Assembly (NCBI GenBank): GCA_015478945.1
Contig: JABUQX010002445.1
Span: 12,501 to 76,500 of the forward strand
Direction: 5' to 3'
Length of the DNA stretch: 64,000 nt
DNA from: Trachelipus rathkii
Lineage: Eukaryota > Arthropoda > Malacostraca > Isopoda > Trachelipodidae
Within the stretch, counting starts at the first letter, position 1; the number at the start of each line of letters is the position of its first letter. Below the pieces are notes generated by a model. The model saw nothing but the letters and a program-made list of their open reading frames with translations, did not search any database and was not told where the DNA came from. This document shows positions 44,701 to 59,810 of this stretch, one piece after another. The translations under genes were made by a program, and so were the position numbers.

Positions 44701-47700
44701 TCAGTCGGAGTTTAGATGTGATAAGAGATATCATTAAAGCTTGTTCGCAATCTGACAAATTACGACTGTAATGCAAAAGCTCTCTTCACTATTTGATGTC
44801 TTGTTGAGCATGAACTCGTCTAAGTTAGTATATAGGTGGATAGAAAGTGCTGTGGCTATGGAAGTTGTGTATAATATGGCACTATAGATCGCCAATCTCT
44901 CTCTAATGTGTCTATTTGCTCTGAAGTCTTAGAGTATCATATGATAACCTGTCAGGTTCACTCGTCATTTCTGTAAGAATGTTCCTTAAATCGTTATCAC
45001 TCGGTTTACCGTTCTGTGTAGAATCTCTCGTCAAGTTAATTCGCTCTTGTAGAAGAAATTAGATATGCGCTTCAACTGCTAGAATATGTGAGCTCTCCGA
45101 CCTCCCTGATAGTTAGTGCATGGTTGACACCTATAGCCACCGCTTTAAAATTAGCGAGCTAGTCTGTTTTATCAAATTATAACTGCTAATTGGATCTACT
45201 CACGCTCGGGATTTTGTAGGGTGAGATAAGAGTTATTCTAATAACTGTGGATAAAGGAGTTGTGTGCTATCGATGGGTTTGACAAGTAATGTGATAGAGT
45301 ATAAGGGTGAGTACTATTCTGTACAACTTTATATAGTGACGATATATTTTATTTAAAAGACCTATGCGCGCTCTCCTGCCAATCGCCAGCCCATACTGCG
45401 GTTGGTAAATAATCTTTGCAGCCTCTGCGAATCCGCGTTCCGCCGGAATGTCCAGTAAGAAAACATTGAACAATCTGCAGTATCTCTCTGCTTAAAATAC
45501 TTTTTTTTAATTAATAGGTGCATCAAATTTATTATTATTATATTGTAGTGTGTGTCAATATATCAAATTGTAAGAGACGGACATATTTAAATAAGATAAT
45601 ATAAGCTAATAGGTACTATATTTATGAATGGGGGCTATTAATCTCACAACTAGTTTTTCTATGCCGTTAAGTTGGTGTATGTATTTTTACAGAGGAATGT
45701 GATTAGAAATATTCTTTACTCCATTTATATAACTATGTACCCAATATTATATCAATGCTCGGTATTTCTACTTAATATTGACACTATATATTAAAATTAA
45801 AATATTTTACTCAATGTTGAGTATAATCTAAAAACCTAAAAATCACTCACTGTCATATAAATAGTAACTCATAATTATTGGAGTGGGTTTTATTATGCGA
45901 TTAAATTACGGAAATTTTATTTTGCCCCCAGGGGTCATTCATTAATTTAATTTAGATTAGTTTAATTGACTCATATATATATAATAATTCTGCTGTAGTA
46001 GACAGATTCTACCTAATAATACTGTTGAGGTACTACACTCATATTGTCACAAACTCGCGAGTTAGCGGCTAGAGTGATAGCTTAGGAGAGTAACGATTGA
46101 TACTAGAAAGCAAAACCTGTCTTTATGAACATTTAATTTTAATAACTCCTCCGCAGCCCTCCCCTCTCTGCACTAATGTGATTGACAACTACCCCACAAA
46201 TACTCTCTCACTAGCAACTTTTAAAAGTGATCTTATAATGTTACACTTCTGTGCTGTTGGGGAGCAATAACATACTCTCTCTCCCATCCTCGCCTCATAT
46301 ATAAGGATCGTTAGCAGAACGATGAGACAAATACCTATCTGGGAGGCCAAGGCGATTGGAGCACTCAACTCTGTTAGGGTTTATAATACTATCTCTCAAT
46401 ATTAGCTTCACATGATATAATTAGAATTACGATAGAAGGATCACACTATACAACCTTAAGATATTGATACTTAGCCCTTCAAACCAGACGTATACATTAC
46501 TGAGCTAGATATTCAGGCTCCAGCACACAAACACTCTCTCGTTGGCACACAGCACAATAACTGCATTACGCGTCTTGTTCGTCTGACTCGCATACTCATC
46601 CCTGCTTTTACACTATGTAGATAATCTCTCTGACTTTTATCGCACGATAGTCTTCTCTGAATATTGTACTCTATTATGGAGTTGATTGTGCTCTCTCTAC
46701 TACAAGTTATTCTTTGATACAGGTCGCCTGTGGTGAAGTAAAATCGTCGATGTCTCTCGCATGGAAAATTATCTTTTAATACTAGTTTGTGCCTGCAATC
46801 CTGTGACTTGTGCACTTTAGGAGGTAGTAATAATAGTGTGAGGTCAGCTCCGAAATTATTCAATGGGATTGATAATAATTGCCTACCACAATACTCTTTA
46901 TGAATGAGCTACTAGAACACGATCACCCCAGTTACCCACGTGACATTACCTCATGCATGTGAAACTCCTACGTCTTATCGATGATTTTATTTGACAATTT
47001 AGAATTTGTTACTCTAAAAATTTTACGACTTACGCTGGTATCTAGATATTCTCTTGATTGAGTTTTTTAAAGTTCTGCTTGGTGTATTTTTACTACGTGC
47101 TTGGCCAAATGAGGACATAGTAAAACCTGATAGAATTTTCACAGTTGACTAAATTTATATAGGAGTAGCCGTTGCGAGTCTTGTGCGCACAGAATGACAC
47201 TCTTTCTCTTCACCCAATGTAGAAAGAAGATGTGACTTGTTTGTGTGATTCCTCACATCAGCATCGAGCTTACTTCGCATCATTTGATTGAGCAGATCAC
47301 TCTTAAAGCTCTAAACGTAATACTCGGATACTATATACGGAGTGCAATAATATAACAACTAGTAGCTCAACTCATACTGTCAATACCGTATTCTATGTGT
47401 TCTCTCCAATATGGTTTTATCTTCTCGTTATCTAATTAATCGCTCGACCTATCTTATCTGTCTATGCTCTCACCACTCACCCATCTAAAATTAGCTCTCC
47501 ACTAGTATAATACATATCATGTCCTCATCAATAAGATAAAAACGAATATACCACAATAGTATTTATTAATCTGTATCTACATCGACACCTTCAGCCACTC
47601 ATAATAGAGTCCAATAGCTTAGATTAAAAGTGTCCCTCATTACCTATAAGTCTCACGTAAATTAACTGACAGGATTATAGATGGCTAACTATATCTCACT

Positions 47701-47930
47701 CTGTAATTGTGAACTAAACGACTAACTACCGGCATACATGCTCAATGAAACTCCTGATCCAATGTCACTCGGCTGTATGCATGTGCAACTAACACTCAAA
47801 ACGACTTTTAAATCTGCTCTCGAGAGCACAATGTGGCCGTCCCCATTGCACAAACTGCCTTTGTAGCTGCTACTGCCTGCAAACTTCCGTGTCTCCCGTT
47901 TAACAATAGCCAGAAATAATAATCCTAAAA
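44701..47930. other. No recognised feature; sequence quality doubtful
   Basis: Many CTCT insertions and very few open frames. A 116-codon minus-strand frame at 46863-46513 has no family resemblance and probably is chance. The same pattern of insertions is demonstrable in the RTE copies just to the right. Confidence 0.45.
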
Positions 47931-48780
47931 ATATTTAAACTCAGACCCTCCACTTTGTATAATCATCGTTTGGTCCCATTCTCACCACTATTAAGAGCTC
48001 ACTACGATGTGACTTTCGTCTGAGCTTGAGGTAGACGAATATAACCTTACAAATCTCTAAAAATCTAAACGGCCCTCTTAAAACTTCAACTTATGCACCA
48101 CCGCATCGCTTTTTTAACACCTCATGCACAACGCAATGCAATAAATCTCTCATACTAACAATTCATACCATAATACTCTCTCAGATTTCACTACACACCT
48201 CACCCTAATTTTAAATCTCAGCTTATATAATATAGGTATAGGGTACACCCTTCCACTTTCACCTTATTCTTACTTACTCATATTCATTCTAAACAACTCA
48301 ATTTCCTACCACCCCCATCTCTTAAATTTCATTTCATAACTCCATCCATAATTATTATCAAATTGTAAATACAACTTAAGAGATCAATTAAAACACTTAA
48401 CTCCTCATAGTCCTCACTCCTCCCTATTAATATTAAACCAAATCACTTTTGACACCATTTATTCTTACACGCTTTTCACTATTTCACTATCGTTCATACA
48501 TACTTTTGATTCCATATTCTCAGAAGTCACTAAATCACCTAAAAACTAAATCCCATATAAATTACTAATGTCACCTGCTATCATAGTTAAAGCATCCATT
48601 ATTAAATCCAATAACGCCTATAGTTTGCTAAATCCATAAAACTAATATTACATATTATTATTAAATTCTTCTACCTCATGTTTCTCAGACATTAGTCTCA
48701 ATGTAAAAGATTGACCATCACATCCTAAATTCCATCTATCATCAGAAGGCAGCATAATTGTAATAAAATCTCATGAATGT
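47930..48780 (-). pseudogene. RTE-like LINE fragment with dense small insertions
   Basis: The plus strand here parallels 24140-24750: AAATATTTAAACTCAGA (47934), AATATTAAACCAAATCACTT (48430), GACACCATTTATTCTTACAC and CATACTTTTGATTCCAT (48499). Extra bases occur every few positions (for example TTTCACTATTTCACTATCGT where the other copy has one CACTATCGT). No frame is open. Confidence 0.7.
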
Positions 48781-48784
48781 GAAC

Positions 48785-51600
48785 TCTAAGGTGCAAACTG
48801 AAACAATCTGGGAGCAAATGAAGGAAACAGTTTGAGTTAGCAGTGCAAAGTAGAATAAGCATATGTATAGGAAATGTGTGCTTAACAAGTAGGAAAGTAA
48901 TAAATGTTAATACATGATGAGTGGTAATGTGAAATGTAGAGGTTATATAAATAAGTGTTAGTTTATAAATATGATAATAAAAATATAATAAGTCCGTATG
49001 GTATATCTTTTGAATGTACTTAAAATAAAGTAATCACTAATAGTATGAAAAGTGATTCAAATGGAAACGATGTTTGAAAGTAAAATATAAATAAAGTAAT
49101 GAATACTATTAAAACAAGGAAATACTAAAAGGTGTATACTTAGGAGGAAAGAAGAGGTAAATGAACAGTTGTGAAGGAGATGAATCAGGACTTACAAGGG
49201 AATAGGCAAGCTCTTCTGGAAGGAAGCGCGAATGTTAAGAATGAGAAAAAGGGGGAAAACCTGCTTAGAATAATGAATAGGGATGGTGCTTTGTAACTGA
49301 TGAAATGATGTGAGGTGAGTGTGGAAAGAACATTTCGAGAATCTTGTAATATTATAAACCAGTAATGATAAGATGATGATGATTATCTGAATAAAATTGA
49401 CTAGAATGTGGTGTTTTGATGGTACCAATGAAATGAGAATAGGTTATAATTAATTGGGTATGAAATATTGTAGGTCATTATCAAGGGAGGAGGTAATGGG
49501 TAGAGTGAAAGTTTGTAAGAATGGTAAATCTTTAACAGGTATAGATAAATTTTACTGGTGAATTAATGATCGCACAGCGTAACTAAGGTGAGGCTCGAAA
49601 TGGTTGAATTGATTTAAAATTGGATATTGTGTAAGATATTGTGTATATAAAGCGTTTATTAAGGAGGGTAAGTTCCTTAAGGTGAGATTGTGGATTAGTG
49701 TAAAGTCACAGTTAAATTTAGCACATACTTAAATTATTATAAAGGGTATAATATAGAAGAGATATATAGAGCCACCGTGTAGAAATTATAGGGGAATAAA
49801 TTAATAGTTTATATATTATAAGAACTCAATATCTCTAGTAGGGAAATATATATAAGCCTGATTAATTATTTAGTTAAATAGTAAAGAGTGCGTCGTGAAT
49901 ATGACGAAGACTAATGAATGAAGAACAATTACAGAAAAATTCTAAAAATACAGTTAGCGAGAGTTGGGACCTTATTTAGAGCACAATGATATAGAGATAA
50001 TAAATATAAATAATTTATTAACATTGAAACAAATGTGAGAAGGAAGATAAAAATGAATGAAGAAATAGTAAGACCTACACTCTTTATTTAAGTTTTATGT
50101 GATTTATCAACAGGCTTATATATGATAAAAATCAACATAAAAGCACAATAAAAACTCAAATATAATATGGCAGGTGTCTAATAAGTTAAATATATAATGG
50201 TGTGGTGGTATGGCTTATTATGTAAATGGAATCAATAAGTGTAAGTAACTCTCTATGACAGCATAGTGTAGCTATAGTATGAAGTGTAATATAAGAATAA
50301 AGTGTGTCAAAAGTGTAAATGGTGTGTAATGTAATAATTAATATTATTAAGTTGAGGAGAGCATTAATAACGTATTCAAGGGTAAAGTGTAAATTATCGT
50401 CCCCTTAGTTATTCTCAATTTTGAGTATATGAATTTAGGTCCAGTTATATAGTGATATATAGTATGTAAATTAAAGAGTATGGTATATATTATAGGTATG
50501 GTACTATATAAATAAGTGGATTAATTATATAATGCAATGGTTATAGTGTAGTAATGATATGCTTAGGTATAATAATATTAGTGCTAGTGTATAGTTATAG
50601 GTAATTAGTGCTACCTCATGTACGTAATTTGAGTATAGAGCTGCGTATAATATAAGATAATAGTATTGGTTTTGTTATAGTTAGCGTTAGTAATATCTGG
50701 ATGAGACAGTTATGATATATATATGATATGATATAGTAGAGCTTGGTATATATATGTGATATATATACTATAATAATATTAATATATAGGATTTATTATA
50801 ATATTTATAATATATAGTGACGTATAATATAGTATATAGTGTGCTTATAAATATTAGTACAATAATTATGTGATGTAAAAAAGGGTATATAAAATATGAA
50901 AGTTAAATAATAAAAAATCTGATAATAGCATCAATATAAGTGTTTCAAGTAAGGTTATGCGTTGTGAGGTGAAGGACATTCCTCAGGTGTGAAAGTTATG
51001 TTCAGATATGGGTGTGAAGCAGCTGGAACAAGTTCTGAGTTTAAATATTTTAGGTTGCATGTTCGATGAAAAGCGAACGGATGATCGCAGAGTGTAGTAG
51101 AAAGTGTGAATGGCAGGAAGCGGCGCTGGTGCAATACAATCGTTGGTGGATGTAAAGGGACTAAGTCATTAGTGTGCTAGGGTCTACATGTGGGTATGCT
51201 GTTACCTTGTGTTAATGTATATAGTGAGACTTATGGTCTGGAAATAAGAGGTATTAGATCTAAAGTTCAATGTGGTTTTCAGATGGACAATCTCTAGGGG
51301 TGTGTTAGGTGTTGAAAAAAATTGATAAAATGAGGATAATGACGTATTAGAGAGGTATTGTGTGGGAAGCGTAGCCTGTAAATGAGAGAAATAAAATGAA
51401 AGTACGTTTAGAGATGAGTTTGGTCATGTGCGAAAGGATGATTGGCAGTCGGTGAGTTCAGCGGATTTATAATGTGAGCTGTGTTGAAAGCCATCGGCTG
51501 GGAGACCTGTTAAGACAAAAAGTGGAATATGAGGCAGTAAACAAAATGTTTCTGAAGGAAAGAAATGTGAGTTGGCAGAGGCGAGAGGAGTGTCCGTAGA
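48785..51600 (+). pseudogene. RTE-like LINE, plus strand, dense small insertions
   Basis: Begins in the linker (TCTGGGAGCAAATGAAGGAA near 48810), continues through CTCTTCTGGAAGGAAGCGCG (49210) and AATGAATAGGGATGGTGCTT (49273), the start of RT (49430-49570), a very AT-altered middle, and the RT C-terminal region (50940-51600) with GAGTTTAAATATTTTAGG and AAAGGGACTAAGTC. It is the reverse complement of 24.1-27.5 kb but peppered with 1-3 base insertions. Nothing is translatable. Confidence 0.75.
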
Positions 51601-51639
51601 AAAAAGAAGAAAAAAAAGAAGAGCAGAAGAAAGAAAAAA

Positions 51640-52280
51640 GAAAATATATATGATACTATATATATATAAGTATATATAATAATAATAATAATTATTATAT
51701 ATACTTATATATATTCTATATATATATATACTATATTTATATTATAACTATATATATATAGATAGATAGCATATGAGAATGATATTATATATATATATAT
51801 AAAAGTATATATTATATATAATATTATAATATATAAATACTATAAATTATATAAAAGGTGTAGAATAATATAATTAGTATATAGATATATAGTTGATAAT
51901 AGATTGAGCTGGTGATGTTATATTGGTTTTGTAGGTAGTATAGGTTCAGTAATGATACCCACTCACATGTAGGCCGTAGGTATAAATATATATATAGTTA
52001 TATATATATATATTTGATATATATATATATATATATATTATTTATATTATTTATATATATATATTATATATATATATATATATATATTATATAATATATA
52101 TATATATTATAGTATATATATATTATATATATTAGATATATAGATTACGTAATTATATATATATATATTATATATTATATATTATAGTATATATTATATA
52201 TATAGTATATTTTATAATATATATATATTAATTAAAAATATATATATATATTTATAATATATTTTATATATTATATAATA

Positions 52281-52328
<48 letters not shown>

Positions 52329-52578
52329 ATATTATAATATATATATCCAGTATATATAATAGATATATATTATATATAATACGTATATATATATATATAT
52401 TATATATATATATATTTATATATAATATTATACTATATATACAGTATATTATATATATATACTATATTAGATATATATATATATTATTTATATATATATT
52501 AATATATTTTTTATTATATATATATATAGTAATATATATATATATTATATTTATATATATATATAGTATATATAATAT

Positions 52579-52625
<47 letters not shown>

Positions 52626-52965
52626 TTATTTTATATATATATTTTTATATTATATATACACATTTTATATATGTATATATATTTATATATTATATATAGA
52701 TTATATAATATATATATATATAATAGATATACTATATTATATAATATGATATTTTAGATATATATATATATAATATATATATTAATATATATATATATTA
52801 ATATTATATATGATATATATTATATTATGATATATATTTTATATATTATATACTATAATATATATATATATATATATAAGATATTACTATATTATATATA
52901 TTATATATACTATATATTATAATATATATATATATATATAATATTATATCATATATATTATATAT

Positions 52966-53006
<41 letters not shown>

Positions 53007-53196
53007 GTATATATTATTATGATATAGTATATATATATATATATATATAAATATATATTATATATATATATATATATATAAATATATATTTATATATATA
53101 TATATAATATATTATATAGATATATATATATATATAATATATATGTATGATATATATATAATATATATGATATATATAATATTATTTATATAATAT

Positions 53197-53250
<54 letters not shown>

Positions 53251-53286
53251 TAAATATATATAGTTATATATTAATATATATTATAG

Positions 53287-53320
<34 letters not shown>

Positions 53321-53365
53321 ATATATATATATTATATTATATATAATATATTATATATACATTCT
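51640..53365. repeat. Irregular AT-rich (AT)n tract
   Basis: About 1.7 kb of AT with frequent TTA/AAT breaks. The irregular phase contrasts with the perfect AT runs before 24 kb. Confidence 0.95.
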
Positions 53366-53821
53366 GTTTATATTTTTGGTTGTGAAAATCATGGGTATTT
53401 CCTTTCAAAATGGATGATGAAAATGTTTCATTCATATTAAAATGGAAATCTTCCAGAATTACAACACCTCTTCTTCAAAGGTTATTTGTTGAAACCTCTC
53501 TCCCTCCCTTACCCTCCCTCGTGACTCTCCTTCCTTTCCTTCCCACTTCCCTCAAATCTGATTATTTCATAGTTTAATCCAGTATCCGACAACCTATTAC
53601 AACAAGTTGAAAAAGGATTACCATGTCAATAATTATAATTTAACATTAATATTTTTGAAACTCAAAATGTTTCGCATCCACTACTTGATGATATGCTACC
53701 ATTTAATATATGTGATGAGTCCGTTACTAAGCTAGGTCCTGATTAGAAAGCCTCTATAGGGGTGGGGATTAATTTCTGGACTTTAGCACGAGTTTATCTC
53801 TATAACTAATAGGTATTTGAG
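53366..53821. other. No recognised feature
   Basis: Mixed AT-rich sequence with a C/T-rich patch at 53495-53560. No coding signal. Confidence 0.5.
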
Positions 53822-53975
53822 GTTAATAGAACTGGGCTTTTTCTTTCCGTAACTTATTGTTAGTCATATTTATCTAATAACTATATTTATCTTTTTCTCT
53901 ACAAATGTATATTGTCCACTAGCACTATCTATACCCCCAGTCTTGTATAAGTAAAATTAAAGAAAGTGAAAAATG
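53822..53975 (+). repeat. Short interspersed repeat, copy 4 (altered)
   Basis: Retains GTTAATAGAACTGGGCTTT, GTCATATT and TACCCCCAGTCTTG in order, with insertions between them. Confidence 0.6.
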
Positions 53976-55905
53976 AGAGTATATTAATAAGTATATATAC
54001 ATGGGTGAGCACGAAGTAGAATAAAAGAGAGCTAATGCTTAATTTAAAGCATACATGCAGATATAATATAAATACGTTATATTGTATTATTACACATACA
54101 GAATATATTGAGAATTTAATTTATTTGAAAAAACAAGTGATATGAGACATATTCTAATGGTCATTAAATCAAAGAGTGTCATGATAAATGTTTATCCTAT
54201 GAACCTGGATATACACAAACTTTGTATAGTTCGCATATGTAACAGTCACTTCAACAATTGATATATGGCATTGAAGTTGTTTGATGTATTAGTTGTAGAT
54301 AGGATATAACTGTCTAGTTGATTTCCTTTGACTTCTTAACCATAGTTCTTTTGCAAGCGTGTGCTCAATATGTTTTGCACGCAAACATATCTTTCTCTTT
54401 ATTTCACGGTTACGTTTGGCGTTAATTACCGAACCTGTTGCTTGAAATTTACTAATCAATTTCTGACACAACAACTTCTTGCACGGTAACAGACTGTGTT
54501 TGGATATTTTATCTCGTGTAGGATTATTCAATTTAATGTTATATTATATATAATTAAAACGATTTAAAGCATAAAAATAGTTCAATACAATAAACTATCT
54601 TTGTATTGATTGAAAAGCATTTCAATGAAGATCAATTTATCAACAATACAATGATTCAGATTTGTATACTAAATATGGAAAGAACGGGTCGCAGAGATGA
54701 ACTAAAAATTTGCCGCTCGAACTCAATGTGAACCCGCCCGTACTCCGAGTATGATTGCCCCTCCCTGCTATAATAATAAATATCAGAACACTCGCAGTAA
54801 AAGACAAATTATATTGGACAATTAATAATGAGAAATCAAGTAAAATATATCAATATAACAACTGCGTGGCCCTCCTCTCTGTAACTTGCCCAACGCTTTC
54901 AGTACTAAAAACCTATATATTTAAAAGATGATATAAATCAATAAATATATATATAATTAATAAGATAACGATAAACTCAATACATATTATAAAATAAATA
55001 ACAAAATATCATAAGAAAATTATATTCCGGCTCATACTTCGAAACTTGAAATTAACGCATTAATAAGTTAAAATAATAAGTAAAGATTATCTATCAATCT
55101 AATATTTAAAATAATATTATAATAAAACAGATGTTCTATTGACGGAATAGATATATATTTTTATAATATAATAGCGTGACTATTTAAAATCTATTTTAAA
55201 CGTTACAAAATTATGCGTAGGAAATTTAATACAAAATTGAATCTAATAATGTGTTGTGTTGATGAGATAGTAGTCATGTAGTCTCTAAACTATAAGATAA
55301 ACTAAGGAATTATAATAATAATAGATAATATATTAACAAAAGAAACCTAATACTTAAAAAATAATTAATTAATAAATAATATAAAAACTTATAAATCTAA
55401 TTCTAAATATATTATTATAATACTGCAAAGACTTTGTTATTTAAATTATTTTTAAAATAATTCAGATATCAAACTCATAATATAATAATGTGTAGCTGTA
55501 CTCGTAATAAGACTGAATTATCTTTATAAGACACTATACTCTATGATAAAGATCATTGTAAGTTATCAAAATACATAATACAGAATTGAATCAATAATAA
55601 AGACCGAGTTTCACACGACACTGAGACAGAATAAGCTACAGTAAAATAATAAATGATGTTAAAAATTTGAAGTACTATATTGTTACGTTTGAGCTCAATA
55701 ATCAATTAAATTTGTAAACATAAAATATAAATTATCAAGGAGCAGGAATTATAACATAAATGAAAATTATCTAAATAACATATAGATATGGCGATGACGA
55801 GGAGTGTTACCTCTAAGAGTACGAATGTGCATCTAAGCCACTCATAAGCTAAAACTAGTCTAGGAGAAAGTAAATAAATGGCGTTGTGAGCAGATAATAT
55901 CATAT
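53976..55905. other. No recognised feature; AT-rich
   Basis: An 80-codon minus frame at 54531-54289 (Lys-rich) and a 65-codon one at 55903-55706 have no recognisable motif. Confidence 0.45.
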
Positions 55906-55910
55906 ATATA

Positions 55911-55995
55911 TATTTTTTTTTTTTTGAGTCAGTGTACAGGAACCACCGCTCACAGAGAAGCGGCCATTCTGGGCTGAAAAAATCGTGGACTCGAG
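55911..55995 (-). repeat. Jockey-like LINE 3' tail fragment with poly(A)
   Basis: A T14 run (55912-55925) is followed by GAACCACCGCTCACAGAGA. On the minus strand this is the TGAGCGGTGGT 3' end seen at 31640 and 35060, with its poly(A). Confidence 0.65.
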
Positions 55996-58900
55996 TGGAG
56001 TGGTCCTTGTTATTTAAATATATATATGTTCAATAATGTCAAATGGAGATTTGATATGGTGCGTAAATATTAAAATATCTCAGTTCTTCAAAAACAAATA
56101 AAAACTAAATAAATATTTGGTACCTACTTATATATTAATATATAAATATAGTCCTTAAAGATTACATATAACATATAAACTTAATAAAAATAGTATTATA
56201 AGTTTAATACTATAAGATCTGAATATAATATTTCTAACTTATCGTTGAATACAATAGTAAAATCAGATGAATTATCATAGTCATAATAGTAGTGTGAAGA
56301 ATGTTCCCAATTGAGATGACAGGTTGTACGTGGGTTAAGATATTATACAGTCACTGGCCTTTATATATAGGTTGATGTTATATTTTAGACAGTATGAGAT
56401 GAGATATGTTGTGAGTTAGTTGTTAGCGTTAGGTGTAGGTTCTATATAGGTTTAGTGTGAGGGTAAGGTCATCGGTTTTATAGTTAGCAAGAGCAATCGG
56501 TTCAGTAAATGGTTAGTATAGCGTAATCACCAAAAAATATGTGACTTTGAGTTTTATCCCCTCTTACATATAAATTAATTAAAAATAAACGATACCAAAT
56601 TATAAATAAAGTGTGTGATTATATATCCGAGCTAATGAGAAGATTTCAGAGCTGCTTAATAAATAATATACCACCCAAAATTGATATTCTTAAATACGAG
56701 ATTATAACACTACTACTACAATAATTGATATAATATAAAAGAGCTACTACTGTCCATACTAAGCTAAATTATTTAGTCCTCATAAAATTCTTTGACAATT
56801 GAAATATGAATATGAAATGCGAATAAGATTTTAGAAAAAAGATCAATCTTCTAGAATATCTAAAACTATCTCAAAATTTCATGTTATCAAATTTCCTTTT
56901 TCCAGCGTAACATTTGACATATTAATAATAATTATTAGTTATAATATCCTAAAATCCCTACAATTACAAAAATTCTCAATATACTAAACAAAGTTTAATT
57001 TGCAAATAATATATTAATAATTTAGCATACTGCTTATCTTTCGAAGTAAGTTAACGTTAATAATAGCTAAAAAAGAATAGGAAACCACTCCATTAACTAT
57101 TAAGGTTAAGTAAATCTCTTTCTTCTTACATGCTCTTGTTAAAAAGGTTAATATTTATTCACGGAAAGAGTATGCCGAAGAATAAAAGTATATATAACAA
57201 CTTTATCAGATAATTCATGAATTGCTCAAAGGACGACCTATAAGAATAATGAATAATATGAAGATAAGATTATAAAAGAACAAAGTACTGGATACACGTA
57301 AATATATTAATCTTTGTGTGAAAAATAAAATTTTACGTTATACAATATAATATATAGAATGATAAAGTTACTGATATTATGGAAAAAAATTATGTCCACA
57401 AGCTCTAGTTTTCAAAGTTACTAATAGGTTATTTATCATTTTGTGAAAAATAATTGCATGAAGATAATAAATGTAACTTTATCTGCCGTAACATATATAT
57501 AAGTATGAAAAGTAAGTTTGCATCTAAGGATGAAAGAAATTTACTTCTAAAGAAGTAAGTATAATTTTTCAATATGAACACAATACATATATATCTTTGG
57601 TATATACACTGCATAATTCATGATATAATTAATCTCATACATAAATAGATTAGTGGTGCTTGTCACCCTAATACTAGTTAATAATACATAAGGATAATAA
57701 AAAAGCGATTCAGAGGGACTATTAAATGTAATATCTAGAAACATTGCACTCATATTAAATTCATTCATATTGCCATTAATATTATTTACATTAAACATAG
57801 CAATTGTGCCTCTGCCATAATAAAGAAGTTAAACAGTCATAATAATATATTTTTAAGTGTTTCAATTTGGTTATTTATTTAAGTGATTTATTGAATTTTA
57901 TTAATTCTTCATAATTACTTTATCAAAAGTATGAGTCTTTAAGTTAATACTGTAATGAGAATGGTGAAGCGAACATGAAACACTTCGTTCACCATCACAT
58001 AGATAAAGTATTATATAATGCATAAGTGGTTATATAACATAAAGAGCATAAATAATACTAATAAGAGAGTTTACGAGCTAAAGATTGAATACTTATTAAT
58101 AATTTAAATTTTAAAGAAATAAGAAAGGGAACTTAAAGTTATTGCAAATCCTGTCTCTAATTGTCTAAAGTAGAAAGATAATTTGTAACTGATATTAGAT
58201 TAGTATCTAATCTAGTCATCAATATAATTAAATTTTTGAAAAAATATAAATTGATTATAACTATTGTTAACTCTTTCAATCTAATTAGGTTGAATGGTAA
58301 TTTTAAGCATAAATTGAGTTGAAGTAAAATAAATAGCGTAATCATTATAGTATAATAGAGAAAATAACTTTTCAATTTGTTGGTGAATAAGAAATATATA
58401 ACTCGAAAAGTCGAATAAATTTTCAATTTGTTTCTGTAGGTATAGAAGTACTTCCTAATAGGGTAAATTAAAAATTTAATCAGTAAAAACAAGAAGCAGA
58501 CAATAAAAGTTTCTCACTCATATCATGACTATAAGTTTGCAGATGAAAGTAAAGTAAACTGATTTATGAATATATATTCTTAGCCTGTGCAATAGGATAC
58601 AAACCCACCGACGATACAACTCTCGGTTCAATTAGTCCGCACTCTTTCACTCATAACATTTTCTTCATTTTAACTAAAGGGTAATGAAAATATTAATGTA
58701 AAAAAGTTTTTCGTATATTTTAAATTATTATATACTAAGGTAAAATAATCTTGGAACAAATAAATAAACAACTTAATCTACAAAGTTGACTGAAGTACTT
58801 TTTCATTGAAAACAGCTTTTGTGTGTAAATTACGTAAATTAGCGTTTTAATTGAGTCTGAATTTGAAAATATGAATATCTACGTATAGCCACTAATACTG

Positions 58901-59810
58901 TCAAAATTTAAATATTCCTTATTGTTCATTCCATTTTGGCATGATTATCAAACTAATAAATTTATGTGAGCTAACAAACAAATTAGTGTACCATGACAGA
59001 TAATAAATTATAGACCAAAAAGAGCAAATATTAAATAAATATATATAATAATTCATTGAAACCAGATAGCATTAAAATAAGATGTTACTCTCAGGCACTA
59101 TAACCTAGAATTATCACACTTATGTACATTTATAAGAATTGTCAAGCATACATCCTTTATCAATTATAATATATAAGTTCAAACATAATACTCTACAATC
59201 GTCCCTAATTTCTCATGCATTTATTTTTAAGGTAATGCCCTTATATATATATATCATAACTTTACTAATATTCATGTTTATATTAAAACAATAATAATAA
59301 ATAATCAATTGATTATTCAATACATAAACAAAGCTAATGCTTCTAATATTTATAAATTTATATAGATAATTATAATGTTCACTAACTAGCTTTTGCTCTG
59401 TGCATAAGCACGTCCTCTCATGAGTGGGATTTTATTAGTTAGATGGTGATATTGTATACTGATTAATTATTTTTAACGATTATTTACTAGATTAAATCAT
59501 GGTGTACTTCTTTATCATTAATATACTGTCATGATACTTATGTTTATTATACTGTCACATTTATATATTATAGTCTTGCTATTTATATAATGCTAATAAT
59601 TATGATTCATTATTTTTTTATCTGTTTCACTTATATCCTTCTGCCAATTTAGCCATATTAGGTGAAGCTAATACCAGGATAAATTTGATTACACCCCATC
59701 GTAAATACCCTACCTTAACAAAATGAGTTTAATACACCAATTATAAATAATTTAAATATAAATAATACCTACAATATATATTTTATATCCTATAGTACTA
59801 GTATGGTAAA
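55996..59810. other. No recognised feature; very AT-rich
   Basis: Minus-strand frames at 57614-57429, 57798-57547 and 58492-58157 are rich in Ile, Leu, Tyr and Asn, as expected of AT-rich noncoding DNA. None is recognised. Confidence 0.45.

Noticed and set aside
46513..46863. 116-codon minus-strand ORF
   Set aside because: Located in the doubtful-quality region with no recognisable motif or supporting signals.
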